From Methanosarcinales archaeon (GTDB lineage Archaea > Halobacteriota > Methanosarcinia > Methanosarcinales > Methanocomedenaceae): a stretch of 6,133 bases of DNA. Both the position numbers and the translations under genes were made by a program. The notes below the pieces were generated by a model. It did not search any database. It was not told the DNA's origin and saw only the letters and a program-made list of their open reading frames with translations. The first letter of the stretch is position 1; every line of letters starts with the position of its first letter. The stretch covers positions 1-6,133 of the forward strand of contig DAOUWY010000125.1 of assembly GCA_030666885.1 (NCBI GenBank), written 5' to 3'. Below, piece after piece: positions 1-6,133 of this stretch.

Positions 1-803
1 ACCTGTCTCCGGGGCATGACAAAATGGACCGGAACGGCTCTGGGCGGCGCACCAAGACACGGACAGATTCCAGGTCAGGCAGGTATGTGAAAAGTACGAT
101 CCCGCATGAGAAGACCTCAGATATTGCCTTTGATGCTACTTTCAGGGCGGCAGCCCCACACCAGCTTAACAGGGAAAAGGATGGGATGGCCATTGCCATA
201 CGCCGTCCTGATATCAGGGAAAAGGTGCGCGAGAAGAAGATAGGTAATACGATCCTGTTTGTTGTTGATGCCAGCGGTTCAATGGGTGCACAGCAGCGTA
301 TGTCGGCTGCCAAGGGTGCAATCCTGTCCCTGCTCATCGATGCTTATCAGAAACGGGATCGTGTAGGACTTATAGCGTTCAAGGGCAACAGCGCCGAACT
401 AATACTCCCGCCCACATCCAGTGTTGAGCTTGCCAGGAAGTACCTGCAGAACATGCCAACAGGCGGTAAAACCCCGCTTCCCCACGGACTTATGAAAGGA
501 TATGAGGTTATACAGTCTGAACTCAGGCGTGACCCTGATGCATACCCGTTTTTCATCCTGATCTCGGACGGCAGGGCAAACGTATGCCTGCATGGGGAAT
601 CAGCCATGGAAGAGACATTAGAGATCGCATCCCATATCAAAGCAGAAGGGATACACTCTACTGTGATAGATACAGAACTCGGAGCTATCAGATTCGGGTT
701 TGCACGTCGTATCTCGGATGCGCTGGGAGCCAGGCATCTGAAACTTGAGGATATGAGGTCTGACTCTATCGTGGATGCGGTGAGGAGTTCTGTTGGTATG
801 TGA
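1..803 (+). CDS. chlD: Magnesium/cobalt chelatase subunit D, C-terminal VWA part (5' end outside window)
   Basis: ChlD/BchD-type subunits work with an AAA+ partner (ChlI) and a large catalytic subunit (ChlH or CobN) in ATP-driven insertion of Mg2+ or Co2+ into a tetrapyrrole in the cytoplasm. The reading frame is open to the left edge (codons in phase from base 3), so the ATG at 24 is probably internal. Counting from it, residues 1-32 are a basic linker, 33-72 carry the family stretch with DATFRAAAPHQ and REKVREKK, and 75-259 form a von Willebrand A domain. The MIDAS metal site is complete: D82-x-S84-x-S86, T150 and D182-G183. The family normally has an N-terminal AAA+ domain of some 350 residues or more, which must lie outside. 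If the protein really began at base 24 (259 aa), it would be a stand-alone VWA protein. The family call is firm. The metal (Mg or Co) cannot be read from this part; in an archaeon without chlorophyll, cobalt for B12 is the likelier choice. Confidence 0.86.
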   Translation, partial: LSPGHDKMDRNGSGRRTKTRTDSRSGRYVKSTIPHEKTSDIAFDATFRAAAPHQLNREKDGMAIAIRRPDIREKVREKKIGNTILFVVDASGSMGAQQRMSAAKGAILSLLIDAYQKRDRVGLIAFKGNSAELILPPTSSVELARKYLQNMPTGGKTPLPHGLMKGYEVIQSELRRDPDAYPFFILISDGRANVCLHGESAMEETLEIASHIKAEGIHSTVIDTELGAIRFGFARRISDALGARHLKLEDMRSDSIVDAVRSSVGM

Positions 804-835
804 AGTTTTAAATTTTAAGTGATTACCTTTTTCTT
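804..835 (+). terminator. Possible oligo-T terminator after chlD
   Basis: Just after the chlD stop codon the + strand has T runs at 806-809, 813-816 and 828-832, with no GC-rich hairpin. Archaeal transcription can end at such T tracts. The last two runs lie inside the end of the convergent permease gene. This is suggestive only, because the tracts are short and the region is simply AT-rich. No equally good T tract is seen for the minus-strand operon running the other way. Confidence 0.3.
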
Positions 836-1576
836 AAAAATATGTATACCCACCAAAAATACAGCGAACGTAAATATTAGAATATAGATTAAATTTTGTA
901 ATAGGTATGGATCAGTGCCTAATGCAATCGCCCGTGCCCCCTCCACAGCCTTTGTGAGCGGTATAGCCTCTATTACAGGCTGTATCCATTCCGGAAGATC
1001 AGTAACCGGTATGAAAATCCCGCAAAAAAAGCTCATTGGCATGACAACAAGAGATGTTACAACCATCAGATGATGCGGATTATCCAGCCACATAGCTATT
1101 GCAACTCCGAGGGATGAGAAAAATGCCGCTGTAGCTACAATAAATAAAACTAACAGAGGTATACAACCAAAAGATATTCCCAACAAATAGTAAATTAATA
1201 AAATAAATATAACAGATGCAGCCAGTGCTTGAGTTACCCCTGCGAATATATAGCCAAGCACAATCTCAAAAGGTTTTACTGGAGCAGTGAGCGCATTAAC
1301 TAATGTTTTATCCCAATCCCGTGCAATCATCAGCCTCATTGATATAGTCATATAACTATTGTTTGTCACAACCATAAACAGTATACCCGGTGCCAGAAAT
1401 TCTACGTAACTTACATTGCCCATATCCACTCGATTGCCAAGTCCCATTCCAAAGATAAAAATAAATAACAGCGGCTCCACTGCAAGACGCATAGCATTTA
1501 CATGCAGGTTGTTCATGTATTCATACATTTCGCGCTCCCAGATCGCTAGCACTGTTTTTATTGCCCTTGTGTTCAT
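815..1576 (-). CDS. ABC-2 family transporter permease (DrrB/NodJ type)
   Basis: This is the membrane subunit of an ABC-2 exporter, expected to work as a dimer with the ATPase encoded just upstream. It has 253 residues, the usual size for the family. After an amphipathic N-terminus come about six membrane segments, roughly at residues 31-47, 57-80, 104-132, 139-163, 170-190 and 227-247. Family marks include EFLAPGIL (59-66), the segment around APVKPFEIVLG (98-108), and the end of the fifth helix with FFCGIFIPVTDLPEW (183-197) followed by PLTKAVEGAR. The C-terminus is a basic KKK tail. The ATG at 1576 overlaps the ATPase stop codon by 4 bp (ATGA) and has a GGGAG ribosome binding site 5 nt upstream, which supports this start. 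It is the last gene of the operon, and its stop is 11 bp from the convergent chlD stop. Substrate unknown: related pairs export drugs, lipids or oligosaccharides, and the sequence does not decide. Confidence 0.9.
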   Translation of the reverse strand: MNTRAIKTVLAIWEREMYEYMNNLHVNAMRLAVEPLLFIFIFGMGLGNRVDMGNVSYVEFLAPGILFMVVTNNSYMTISMRLMIARDWDKTLVNALTAPVKPFEIVLGYIFAGVTQALAASVIFILLIYYLLGISFGCIPLLVLFIVATAAFFSSLGVAIAMWLDNPHHLMVVTSLVVMPMSFFCGIFIPVTDLPEWIQPVIEAIPLTKAVEGARAIALGTDPYLLQNLIYILIFTFAVFLVGIHIFKKKVIT

Positions 1577-2499
1577 CGCATCTCCCGTCCAGTCAAATGC
1601 AGAAAAACATCCTCAAGAGTTGGATGGATAATATTGATGCCATTTATTTTATTTTTTGTAATTATACTGTTTAACACCTGCTCAACAACTGAATCGTCGC
1701 CCACTCCGATCTTTATCCCATGGTTACTTCTTTTTACATAATTAACACCAGACATATTGTTTAGATCTTTTTCGATGTGTTCGCTAATAACTTCAGGGTT
1801 TAAACTTATATCAATAAGAATATCGTTGTCCAGTATCCTTTTGAGTTCATCTGGTGTTCCACAGGCTATGATCCTGCCATGATCGATAATGGATATCCTG
1901 TCACAAAGAATATCTGCTTCTTCCATATAGTGCGTTGTCAGAAGAACTGTCTTTCCTTTCTCTTTCAGATCCTTTATATACATCCATACCTGCCTTCTTG
2001 ATTGCGGGTCAAGTCCGGTTGTAGGTTCATCCAATAATATGATTTCGGGATCTGATAACATTGCTCTTGCCACAACAAGCCTTCTTTGCATCCCGCCAGA
2101 TAATTGATGAAACCGTTTCTTTCGGTAATTCTCAAGTTTGGCCCACCGAAGCGCATCTTCCACTCTCCTTTTGAGTTCTTTTCGCGAAAGACCGTACAAC
2201 AACCCCTGATAAAAAAGATTATCCTTGATATTCAGGTGGTGATCGAAGTTTGAATCCTGAGTTGCTATACCGAGCCTCTTCTTGCATCCTATAGGATGTT
2301 TTGTTACATCCTGTCCCGCTATTATTGCTGTACCAGAGCTTGGAAGCGATAGACCTGCCAGTATATTTAGTGTTGTGGTCTTGCCTGCTCCATTTGGTCC
2401 TAAAAATCCAAATATCTCACCTTTTCGAACCCTGAAGTTAATTCCATCTACAGCAGTATGCTCTCCATAATTTTTCACTAACTCCTTAACTTCTATCAT
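1573..2499 (-). CDS. ABC-2 exporter ATP-binding protein (DrrA/NodI type)
   Basis: This is the cytoplasmic ATPase that powers the exporter formed with the downstream permease. From the chosen start it has 308 residues with all ABC marks in order: aromatic Y11 (A-loop), Walker A GPNGAGKT (34-41), Q-loop Q81, signature LSGGM (133-137), Walker B IILLDE (153-158), D-loop residues GLD (162-164) and switch H190. The region after about residue 220 is the family's C-terminal domain, ending in HPTLEDVFLHLTGRE, typical of DrrA-like proteins. The frame stays open to an ATG at 2598, but those 33 extra codons only re-read the end of the oppF gene and match nothing in the family. The ATG at 2499 gives a canonical MIEVKELVKNYG start and overlaps the oppF stop by 4 bp (ATGA). 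A second possible start is the ATG at 2511 (four residues longer). Neither has a strong Shine-Dalgarno site, so translation probably depends on coupling to oppF. Substrate unknown. Confidence 0.92.
   Translation of the reverse strand: MIEVKELVKNYGEHTAVDGINFRVRKGEIFGFLGPNGAGKTTTLNILAGLSLPSSGTAIIAGQDVTKHPIGCKKRLGIATQDSNFDHHLNIKDNLFYQGLLYGLSRKELKRRVEDALRWAKLENYRKKRFHQLSGGMQRRLVVARAMLSDPEIILLDEPTTGLDPQSRRQVWMYIKDLKEKGKTVLLTTHYMEEADILCDRISIIDHGRIIACGTPDELKRILDNDILIDISLNPEVISEHIEKDLNNMSGVNYVKRSNHGIKIGVGDDSVVEQVLNSIITKNKINGINIIHPTLEDVFLHLTGREMR
1582..1586 (-). promoter_or_regulatory. Ribosome binding site of the ABC-2 permease
   Basis: The minus strand reads GGGAG, 5 nt before the ATG at 1576. The site lies inside the last codons of the upstream ATPase gene, so ribosomes ending there can restart on the permease. 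Confidence 0.6.
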
Positions 2500-3431
2500 T
2501 GCAGATGACATGCCACTTTGTGACCATTTCCAATCAGGGAAGGCTCCTCTATCTCGCATATCTTCTCGCTGTACTGGCATCTGGTATGAAACCTGCATCC
2601 TGACGGTGGATACATCGGATTTGGCATATCGCCTTTCAGTATGATCCTCTTTCGTTTGACATCAGGGTCGGCAACAGGTATGGCAGATAATAATGCTTTT
2701 GTATATGGATGCTTCGCATCGTTAAATATTTTGTCTGTTTTTCCAATTTCAACCAGTTTCCCGAGATACATTACAGCAACCCGGTCAGTCATTATCTTTA
2801 TCACCTCTAGATCATGAGAGATAAACAGACATGTCAGGCCGAATTTATCTTTCACATCTCTTAATATATGAAGTATTTGCGCCTGGACATTCACATCCAG
2901 CGCCGAAGTTGGCTCGTCAGCAATGATAAACACAGGATTTATTGCCAGGATCCTTGCAATCACAGCGCGCTGGTTCTGTCCTCCACTGAGCTCATGAGGA
3001 TATCGATTTACATGTTCGGGGTTTAACCCGACTGTTTCTATCAGTTCCATGATCTTATCATTCATTCTTTCCTTACTTACGATCTTATACAGTTTCAGAG
3101 GCTCTGCGATGCAGTCCCCAATCCGCATTCTCGGATTGAGAGATGCATCAGGGTTCTGGAATATGATCTGCATCTTATGCCGCAGTTTTCTCATATCTTT
3201 TTTGCTAAGTTCAAATAAATTAGTATCATCAATGATCACCTTCCCCTCAGTAGGCTCAACAAGCCGCAGGATCAACCTCCCAACAGTCGTTTTTCCGCAT
3301 CCGCTCTCGCCGACCAGACCGAGAGACTCCCCTTTTTCAATCTCAAAGTCCACACCATCCACGGCTCTTATGTACTTTTTTCCAAATAACCCGGTTGAAA
3401 AATATTTTTTTAAACCACTCACTTCAATCAT
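2496..3431 (-). CDS. oppF: Peptide/nickel ABC importer ATPase, OppF/DppF type
   Basis: This is the second of two ATPases driving the importer, sitting on the cytoplasmic face of the NikB/NikC-like channel. It has 311 residues, within the family range. Marks in order: A-loop Y20 region, Walker A GESGCGKT (41-48), Q92, signature LSGGQ (148-152), Walker B FIIADE (168-173), D-loop SALD (176-179) and H206. The C-terminal oligopeptide-transporter extension has four cysteines, C279, C285, C292 and C308, in a PPSGCRFHTRC context. In related OppD/DppD proteins such cysteines bind a [4Fe-4S] cluster. OppF rather than OppD is chosen from the LSGGQ signature, the insert STGLFGKKYIRAV near the N-terminus, and its second position. 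The start overlaps the oppD stop by 8 bp and has a very good GAGGTG ribosome binding site. The substrate class (peptide, Ni or Co) cannot be told from the ATPase. Confidence 0.93.
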   Translation of the reverse strand: MIEVSGLKKYFSTGLFGKKYIRAVDGVDFEIEKGESLGLVGESGCGKTTVGRLILRLVEPTEGKVIIDDTNLFELSKKDMRKLRHKMQIIFQNPDASLNPRMRIGDCIAEPLKLYKIVSKERMNDKIMELIETVGLNPEHVNRYPHELSGGQNQRAVIARILAINPVFIIADEPTSALDVNVQAQILHILRDVKDKFGLTCLFISHDLEVIKIMTDRVAVMYLGKLVEIGKTDKIFNDAKHPYTKALLSAIPVADPDVKRKRIILKGDMPNPMYPPSGCRFHTRCQYSEKICEIEEPSLIGNGHKVACHLQ

Positions 3432-4365
3432 ATAAAAAACACCTCACATAATGCTTTTTTCCAACTTTTATCAGTTCAGGCCTCTCTTTCCTACATCTCT
3501 CGGTTGCAAATGTACATCTCGGATGGAACTTGCATCCGGCGGGGAGATTTATCAGACTCGGGCTGGTACCTACCATCTGTTTTAATCCCCTGGCAGGAAG
3601 AGAATTGAGAAAACCCCGTGTATAAGGGTGTTTGGGATATTTGAATAGATCCCTGACACTGGCATATTCTACAATCTCACCAGGATACATCACAGCAATA
3701 TTATCACATAGCTCGGCTGCTACAGCGAGATCGTGAGTGATAAGCAGCATAGAAGTCCCGGAATCTCTTAATACTTCTTTCATTAATTCTATTATCTGCG
3801 CCTGTATCGTGACATCCAGCCCGGTGGTCGGCTCATCTGCGATGATAAGCGACGGTATGCAGATAAGTCCCATTGCGATCATTGCTCTTTGCCTCATCCC
3901 GCCGCTGAACTCATGAGGGTATTCCTTAACCCGTTCTTGGGGCAATGGTATTTTTACAGATTTTAACATCCCTATGACCTTTTGCATTGCATCTTGCTTT
4001 TTCAGGTGCTGGTGCAATTCTACAGGTTCGGCGACCTGCGTCCCCACCGTAAGAACCGGGTTCATCGAAGACAGCGGATTTTGAAAGATCATGGCAACCT
4101 CTTTTCCCCTGATCTTCCGGATCTCGTGATCACTCATTGTTAAAAGATCCTGTCCCTTGTAGAGGATTCTACCTTCAACTGTAGTGTTCTCAGAAAGCAG
4201 GCGCAGGATTGCAAGACCCAGTACAGTCTTGCCGCATCCGGTCTCTCCGATCAAACCCAGCTTTTCACCTTCTTCAATATCTAAGTCAACACCATTTACT
4301 GCTCTTACTGCACCATCTTCTGTATGGAAATGGGCTTTTAGGTTTTGTATACTTAGCAATGTCAT
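3424..4365 (-). CDS. oppD: Peptide/nickel ABC importer ATPase, OppD/DppD type
   Basis: This is the first of the two importer ATPases, expected to pair with the OppF-type subunit below the two permeases. It has 313 residues. Marks in order: Walker A GETGCGKT (40-47), Q95, signature FSGGM (153-157, the normal OppD variant inside YPHEFSGGMRQR), Walker B LIIADE (173-178), D-loop TGLD (181-184) and H211. The C-terminal extension carries C278, C284, C291 and C309 with the LPAGCKFHPRC context, spaced exactly as in the OppF-type partner (CX5CX6C), a predicted [4Fe-4S] site by family knowledge. The loop usually written MYAG is MYPG here (226-229), a small oddity. The ATG overlaps the upstream permease stop by 4 bp (ATGA), with a strong GGAGG site upstream. 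E. coli NikD and NikE are shorter (about 255-270 aa) and lack this tail, so the ATPases look Opp/Dpp-like although the permeases look Nik-like. Confidence 0.93.
   Translation of the reverse strand: MTLLSIQNLKAHFHTEDGAVRAVNGVDLDIEEGEKLGLIGETGCGKTVLGLAILRLLSENTTVEGRILYKGQDLLTMSDHEIRKIRGKEVAMIFQNPLSSMNPVLTVGTQVAEPVELHQHLKKQDAMQKVIGMLKSVKIPLPQERVKEYPHEFSGGMRQRAMIAMGLICIPSLIIADEPTTGLDVTIQAQIIELMKEVLRDSGTSMLLITHDLAVAAELCDNIAVMYPGEIVEYASVRDLFKYPKHPYTRGFLNSLPARGLKQMVGTSPSLINLPAGCKFHPRCTFATERCRKERPELIKVGKKHYVRCFLYD
3440..3445 (-). promoter_or_regulatory. Ribosome binding site of oppF
   Basis: The minus strand reads GAGGTG, 8 nt before the ATG at 3431. This is near the ideal complement of the conserved 16S rRNA 3' end and fixes the oppF start even though it lies inside the oppD coding region. 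Confidence 0.75.
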
Positions 4366-5201
4366 TTTATTGTCCCCTCCTTCATCCTTGGGTCCAGCGC
4401 ATCCCGTAGCCCATCCCCTACGAAATTAAAGGCCAATACCGCAAGCATTATCATCAATCCTGGAAAAATCATCAGATGCGGAGCGGTCTCCATAAACGGT
4501 CTTCCTTCATTGAGCATTGTGCCCCACTCAGGTATCGGTGGCTGTGCACCCAACCCAAGAAAACTCAGTGCTGCAATCGAGAGTATGATGTGCCCCATAT
4601 CAAGAGTTGCAAGAACGATTACTGGCGATAATACGTTTGGCAGTATATGGCGAATAGCGATATATGTGTCAGTGCAGCCCATTGCTCTTGCAGCCTCCAC
4701 AAACTCCTTTTCTTTTACAGACAGAACCGAACCACGAATTATTCTGGCGTAACTCACCCACCATATTGCACCCAGAGCAATCATAACATTGGTTAGGGAC
4801 GGACCAAGAATACCTGCAATAACCAACGCCAGGATTATATTCGGAAATGCCAGTAAAACATCAACCAGCCGCATTATTATTCCATCGATCACGCCACCAA
4901 AGTATCCGGCAGTGGTTCCCATCGCTAACCCCAAGAGCATGACAATCACAACAACAACTGTTGCCATACCAAGCGAGACTCGTGCCCCGCAGATAATCCT
5001 GCTTAGAACATCCCGCCCAAGGTTATCTGTCCCCATCAGATGATTCCTATCCGGAGATGTTAAGCGATTCTCCAGATCCAGTTCTACCGGATCGTATGGG
5101 GTTATATGCGGAGCAAGTATTGCAATAATCATAAGAGAAAGGATAATTATTGCTCCGGTCACTGCCAGTTTATCCTCTTTAAGTTGTTGAACAATCGACA
5201 T
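4362..5201 (-). CDS. nikC: Nickel/peptide ABC importer permease, NikC/DppC type
   Basis: This is the second channel-forming subunit of the importer, in the cytoplasmic membrane. From the chosen start it has 279 residues: an N-terminal helix (about 12-30), the external LAPHITPYDP segment, the family motif GTDNLGRDVLSR (57-68), then five further helices. The coupling EAA loop is at about 169-188 (EAARAMGC ... HILP), and the end reads GDGLRDALDPRMK. Several stretches resemble E. coli NikC, as I remember it: PYDP..LDL..RL.SPD..H.MGTD, and VLATLDMGHIIL followed by AFNFVGDGLRD. The substrate call remains tentative because DppC proteins share much of this. An earlier ATG at 5222 would add seven residues and overlap the upstream stop by 17 bp. 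The ATG at 5201 was preferred because an AAAAGG ribosome binding site lies about 9 nt before it, and because it starts 4 bp after the upstream stop. Confidence 0.88.
   Translation of the reverse strand: MSIVQQLKEDKLAVTGAIIILSLMIIAILAPHITPYDPVELDLENRLTSPDRNHLMGTDNLGRDVLSRIICGARVSLGMATVVVVIVMLLGLAMGTTAGYFGGVIDGIIMRLVDVLLAFPNIILALVIAGILGPSLTNVMIALGAIWWVSYARIIRGSVLSVKEKEFVEAARAMGCTDTYIAIRHILPNVLSPVIVLATLDMGHIILSIAALSFLGLGAQPPIPEWGTMLNEGRPFMETAPHLMIFPGLMIMLAVLAFNFVGDGLRDALDPRMKEGTIK
4376..4380 (-). promoter_or_regulatory. Ribosome binding site of oppD
   Basis: The minus strand reads AAGGAGGGG around here, with the GGAGG core 10 nt before the ATG at 4365. It lies in the last codons of the nikC-like gene, consistent with coupled translation. 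Confidence 0.65.
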
Positions 5202-5205
5202 AATT

Positions 5206-6133
5206 TCACGCCTTTTCTGCATCGTATCTAATTCTCGGATCCAGATATGTGTATAAAATATCTACCGCCAGATTTGATAGAACAAAGAACAATGCAATGA
5301 TTAAAACAAAGCCCTGAATTACAGGATAGTCTCTGGCGTATATCCCATCAACCAGAAATTTACCTACCCCTGGCCATGCAAATATTGTCTCGATTATTAC
5401 AACACCAGCCAATAAATGACCAACCTGCATGCCCATAACCGTTACTACCGGAATCAGCGCATTTTTAAAACCGTGCTTCCATAGCACAATCCTTTCTTTC
5501 AAACCCTTGGCTCTTGCTGTTCTGATATAGTCCTGGCGCAAAACCTCAAGCATGCTTGCACGCATCAATCGCATGAGAGTGGCTGTCATGCCGGTCCCAA
5601 GTGTGATAGCTGGTAGTATCAGGTGTTCTATGCCCCCGTACCCAAAACATGGAAACCAATCCAGTTTGACAGAGAAAAATAAAATTAAAATTAAACCCAG
5701 CCAGAAATTAGGCATAGATACACCCCACAGTGCTACAAGCCTGCTACCGTGATCCAAAATAGAGTTTTGTTTCATAGCCGAGAAGATTCCAAATGGAATT
5801 GATATTAGTATCGCTATTGCCATCGCGGCTACTGCCAGCTCTAAGGTTGCTGGAAACCTATCAAAAAATTCCACCAGAACCGGCTCTTCAGTCCTGAACG
5901 AAGTTCCAAGGTCGCCGTGTGTAATCATGTACATCCATTGCACACATTGGGCAAGAAACGGGTCATTCAAATCATGTTTTTGAAAGAAGAAATCGATTTC
6001 CGCAAGACTGGGGTCTTCTCCCATCTCTGCCCGGATTATAACCTCAGCAGGATTGCCTGGCGCGAGGTGGATGAGGGAAAAAGAAAGTAACGAAGCCCCA
6101 AGCATTATCAAGGTGGCTATCGCCAATCTTCTG
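5206..6133 (-). CDS. nikB: Nickel/peptide ABC importer permease, NikB/DppB type (5' end outside window)
   Basis: This is the first channel-forming subunit of the importer, in the cytoplasmic membrane. About 308 codons are visible. A TTG at 6126 could be read as a start, but the two codons before it encode Arg-Arg. The visible RRLAIATLIMLGASLL continues the usual family start, in which a short basic N-terminus leads into helix one. The true start should therefore be a few codons right of the window. Counting from that Leu, marks are LAPGNPAE (21-28), the HGDLGTSF segment (70-77), FPATLELA (91-98), WGVSMPNFWLGL (134-145), the GYGG-x-x-H-x-ILPA stretch (162-173), the EAA-type loop DYIRTARAKGL (199-209), then FAWPGVGKFLVDGIYARDYPVIQ, and a C-terminal LDPRIR. 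GVSMPNFW, the GYGG stretch and the late FAWPGVG...RDYPVIQ stretch all recall E. coli NikB. A substrate-binding protein gene (NikA/OppA) is expected further upstream, off the window. Confidence 0.88.
   Translation of the reverse strand, partial: RRLAIATLIMLGASLLSFSLIHLAPGNPAEVIIRAEMGEDPSLAEIDFFFQKHDLNDPFLAQCVQWMYMITHGDLGTSFRTEEPVLVEFFDRFPATLELAVAAMAIAILISIPFGIFSAMKQNSILDHGSRLVALWGVSMPNFWLGLILILFFSVKLDWFPCFGYGGIEHLILPAITLGTGMTATLMRLMRASMLEVLRQDYIRTARAKGLKERIVLWKHGFKNALIPVVTVMGMQVGHLLAGVVIIETIFAWPGVGKFLVDGIYARDYPVIQGFVLIIALFFVLSNLAVDILYTYLDPRIRYDAEKA

Noticed and set aside
24..26. ATG at 24 as the true start of the chelatase gene
   Set aside because: The frame is open upstream to the window edge, and the family needs an AAA+ domain before this linker. 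A GGGG at 11-14 might pass for a ribosome binding site but is weak evidence.
347..640. Open frames on the minus strand inside chlD
   Set aside because: They lie opposite a well-conserved VWA domain, and their translations show no family resemblance.
804..818. AT-rich near-palindrome between the convergent stops as a regulatory site or hairpin terminator
   Set aside because: The perfect palindrome is only 6 bp (AAATTT), too short and AT-rich to count as a stable hairpin.
1416..1631. Plus-strand 71-codon frame across the ABC-2 permease/ATPase junction
   Set aside because: It is opposite the start of the permease and the conserved end of the ATPase, and has no ribosome binding site or family match.
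2500..2598. A 33-residue N-terminal extension of the ABC-2 ATPase from an ATG at 2598
   Set aside because: It only reads the end of oppF in another frame. The ATG at 2499 gives the normal family start and a 4-bp ATGA overlap.
3049..3435. A 128-codon plus-strand open frame opposite oppF, and similar frames at 2282-2470, 4184-4429, 4510-4752, 4789-5043 and 5552-5752
   Set aside because: All are antisense shadows of conserved transporter genes, with low-complexity Ser/Pro/Ile-rich translations and no recognisable domain.

Overview
The window looks like ordinary chromosomal DNA from a prokaryote, probably a euryarchaeon related to methanogens or methane oxidisers. The pointers are a ChlD-type metal-chelatase subunit beside a nickel/peptide importer, frequent ATA isoleucine codons, and strong GGAGGTG-type ribosome binding sites. 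No marker gene settles the taxonomy, so this placement is an inference. There are no RNA genes, mobile elements, CRISPR arrays or long intergenic gaps. Almost every base is coding.

Layout. Positions 1-803 (+) hold the C-terminal part of a magnesium/cobalt-chelatase subunit D: the end of the linker plus a complete von Willebrand A (integrin-I) domain with an intact MIDAS metal site. The rest of that gene lies left of the window. After an 11-bp gap, six genes run on the minus strand in one tight array. In transcription order (right to left) they are a NikB/DppB-type permease (running off the right edge), a NikC/DppC-type permease, an OppD-type ATPase, an OppF-type ATPase, an ABC-2 exporter ATPase (DrrA/NodI type) and an ABC-2 permease (DrrB/NodJ type). 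Adjacent genes overlap by 4-8 bp or are separated by 4 bp, so the set is almost certainly one translationally coupled operon. Its promoter, and probably its substrate-binding-protein gene, lie beyond the right edge.

How the genes fit together. The first four minus-strand genes make the membrane and motor parts of one importer of the peptide/nickel family. The permeases resemble NikB and NikC at several diagnostic stretches. The ATPases carry the C-terminal four-cysteine extension typical of Opp/Dpp ATPases. A convergent ChlD gene, whose partners CobN/ChlH and ChlI insert cobalt or magnesium into tetrapyrroles, makes Ni or Co import an attractive but unproven idea. The last two operon genes form a separate exporter of unknown substrate, and they are clearly more AT-rich than their neighbours. 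Nothing here is clearly a new system. The points worth a second look are the importer-exporter coupling, the link to metal chelation, and the base-composition steps across the window.
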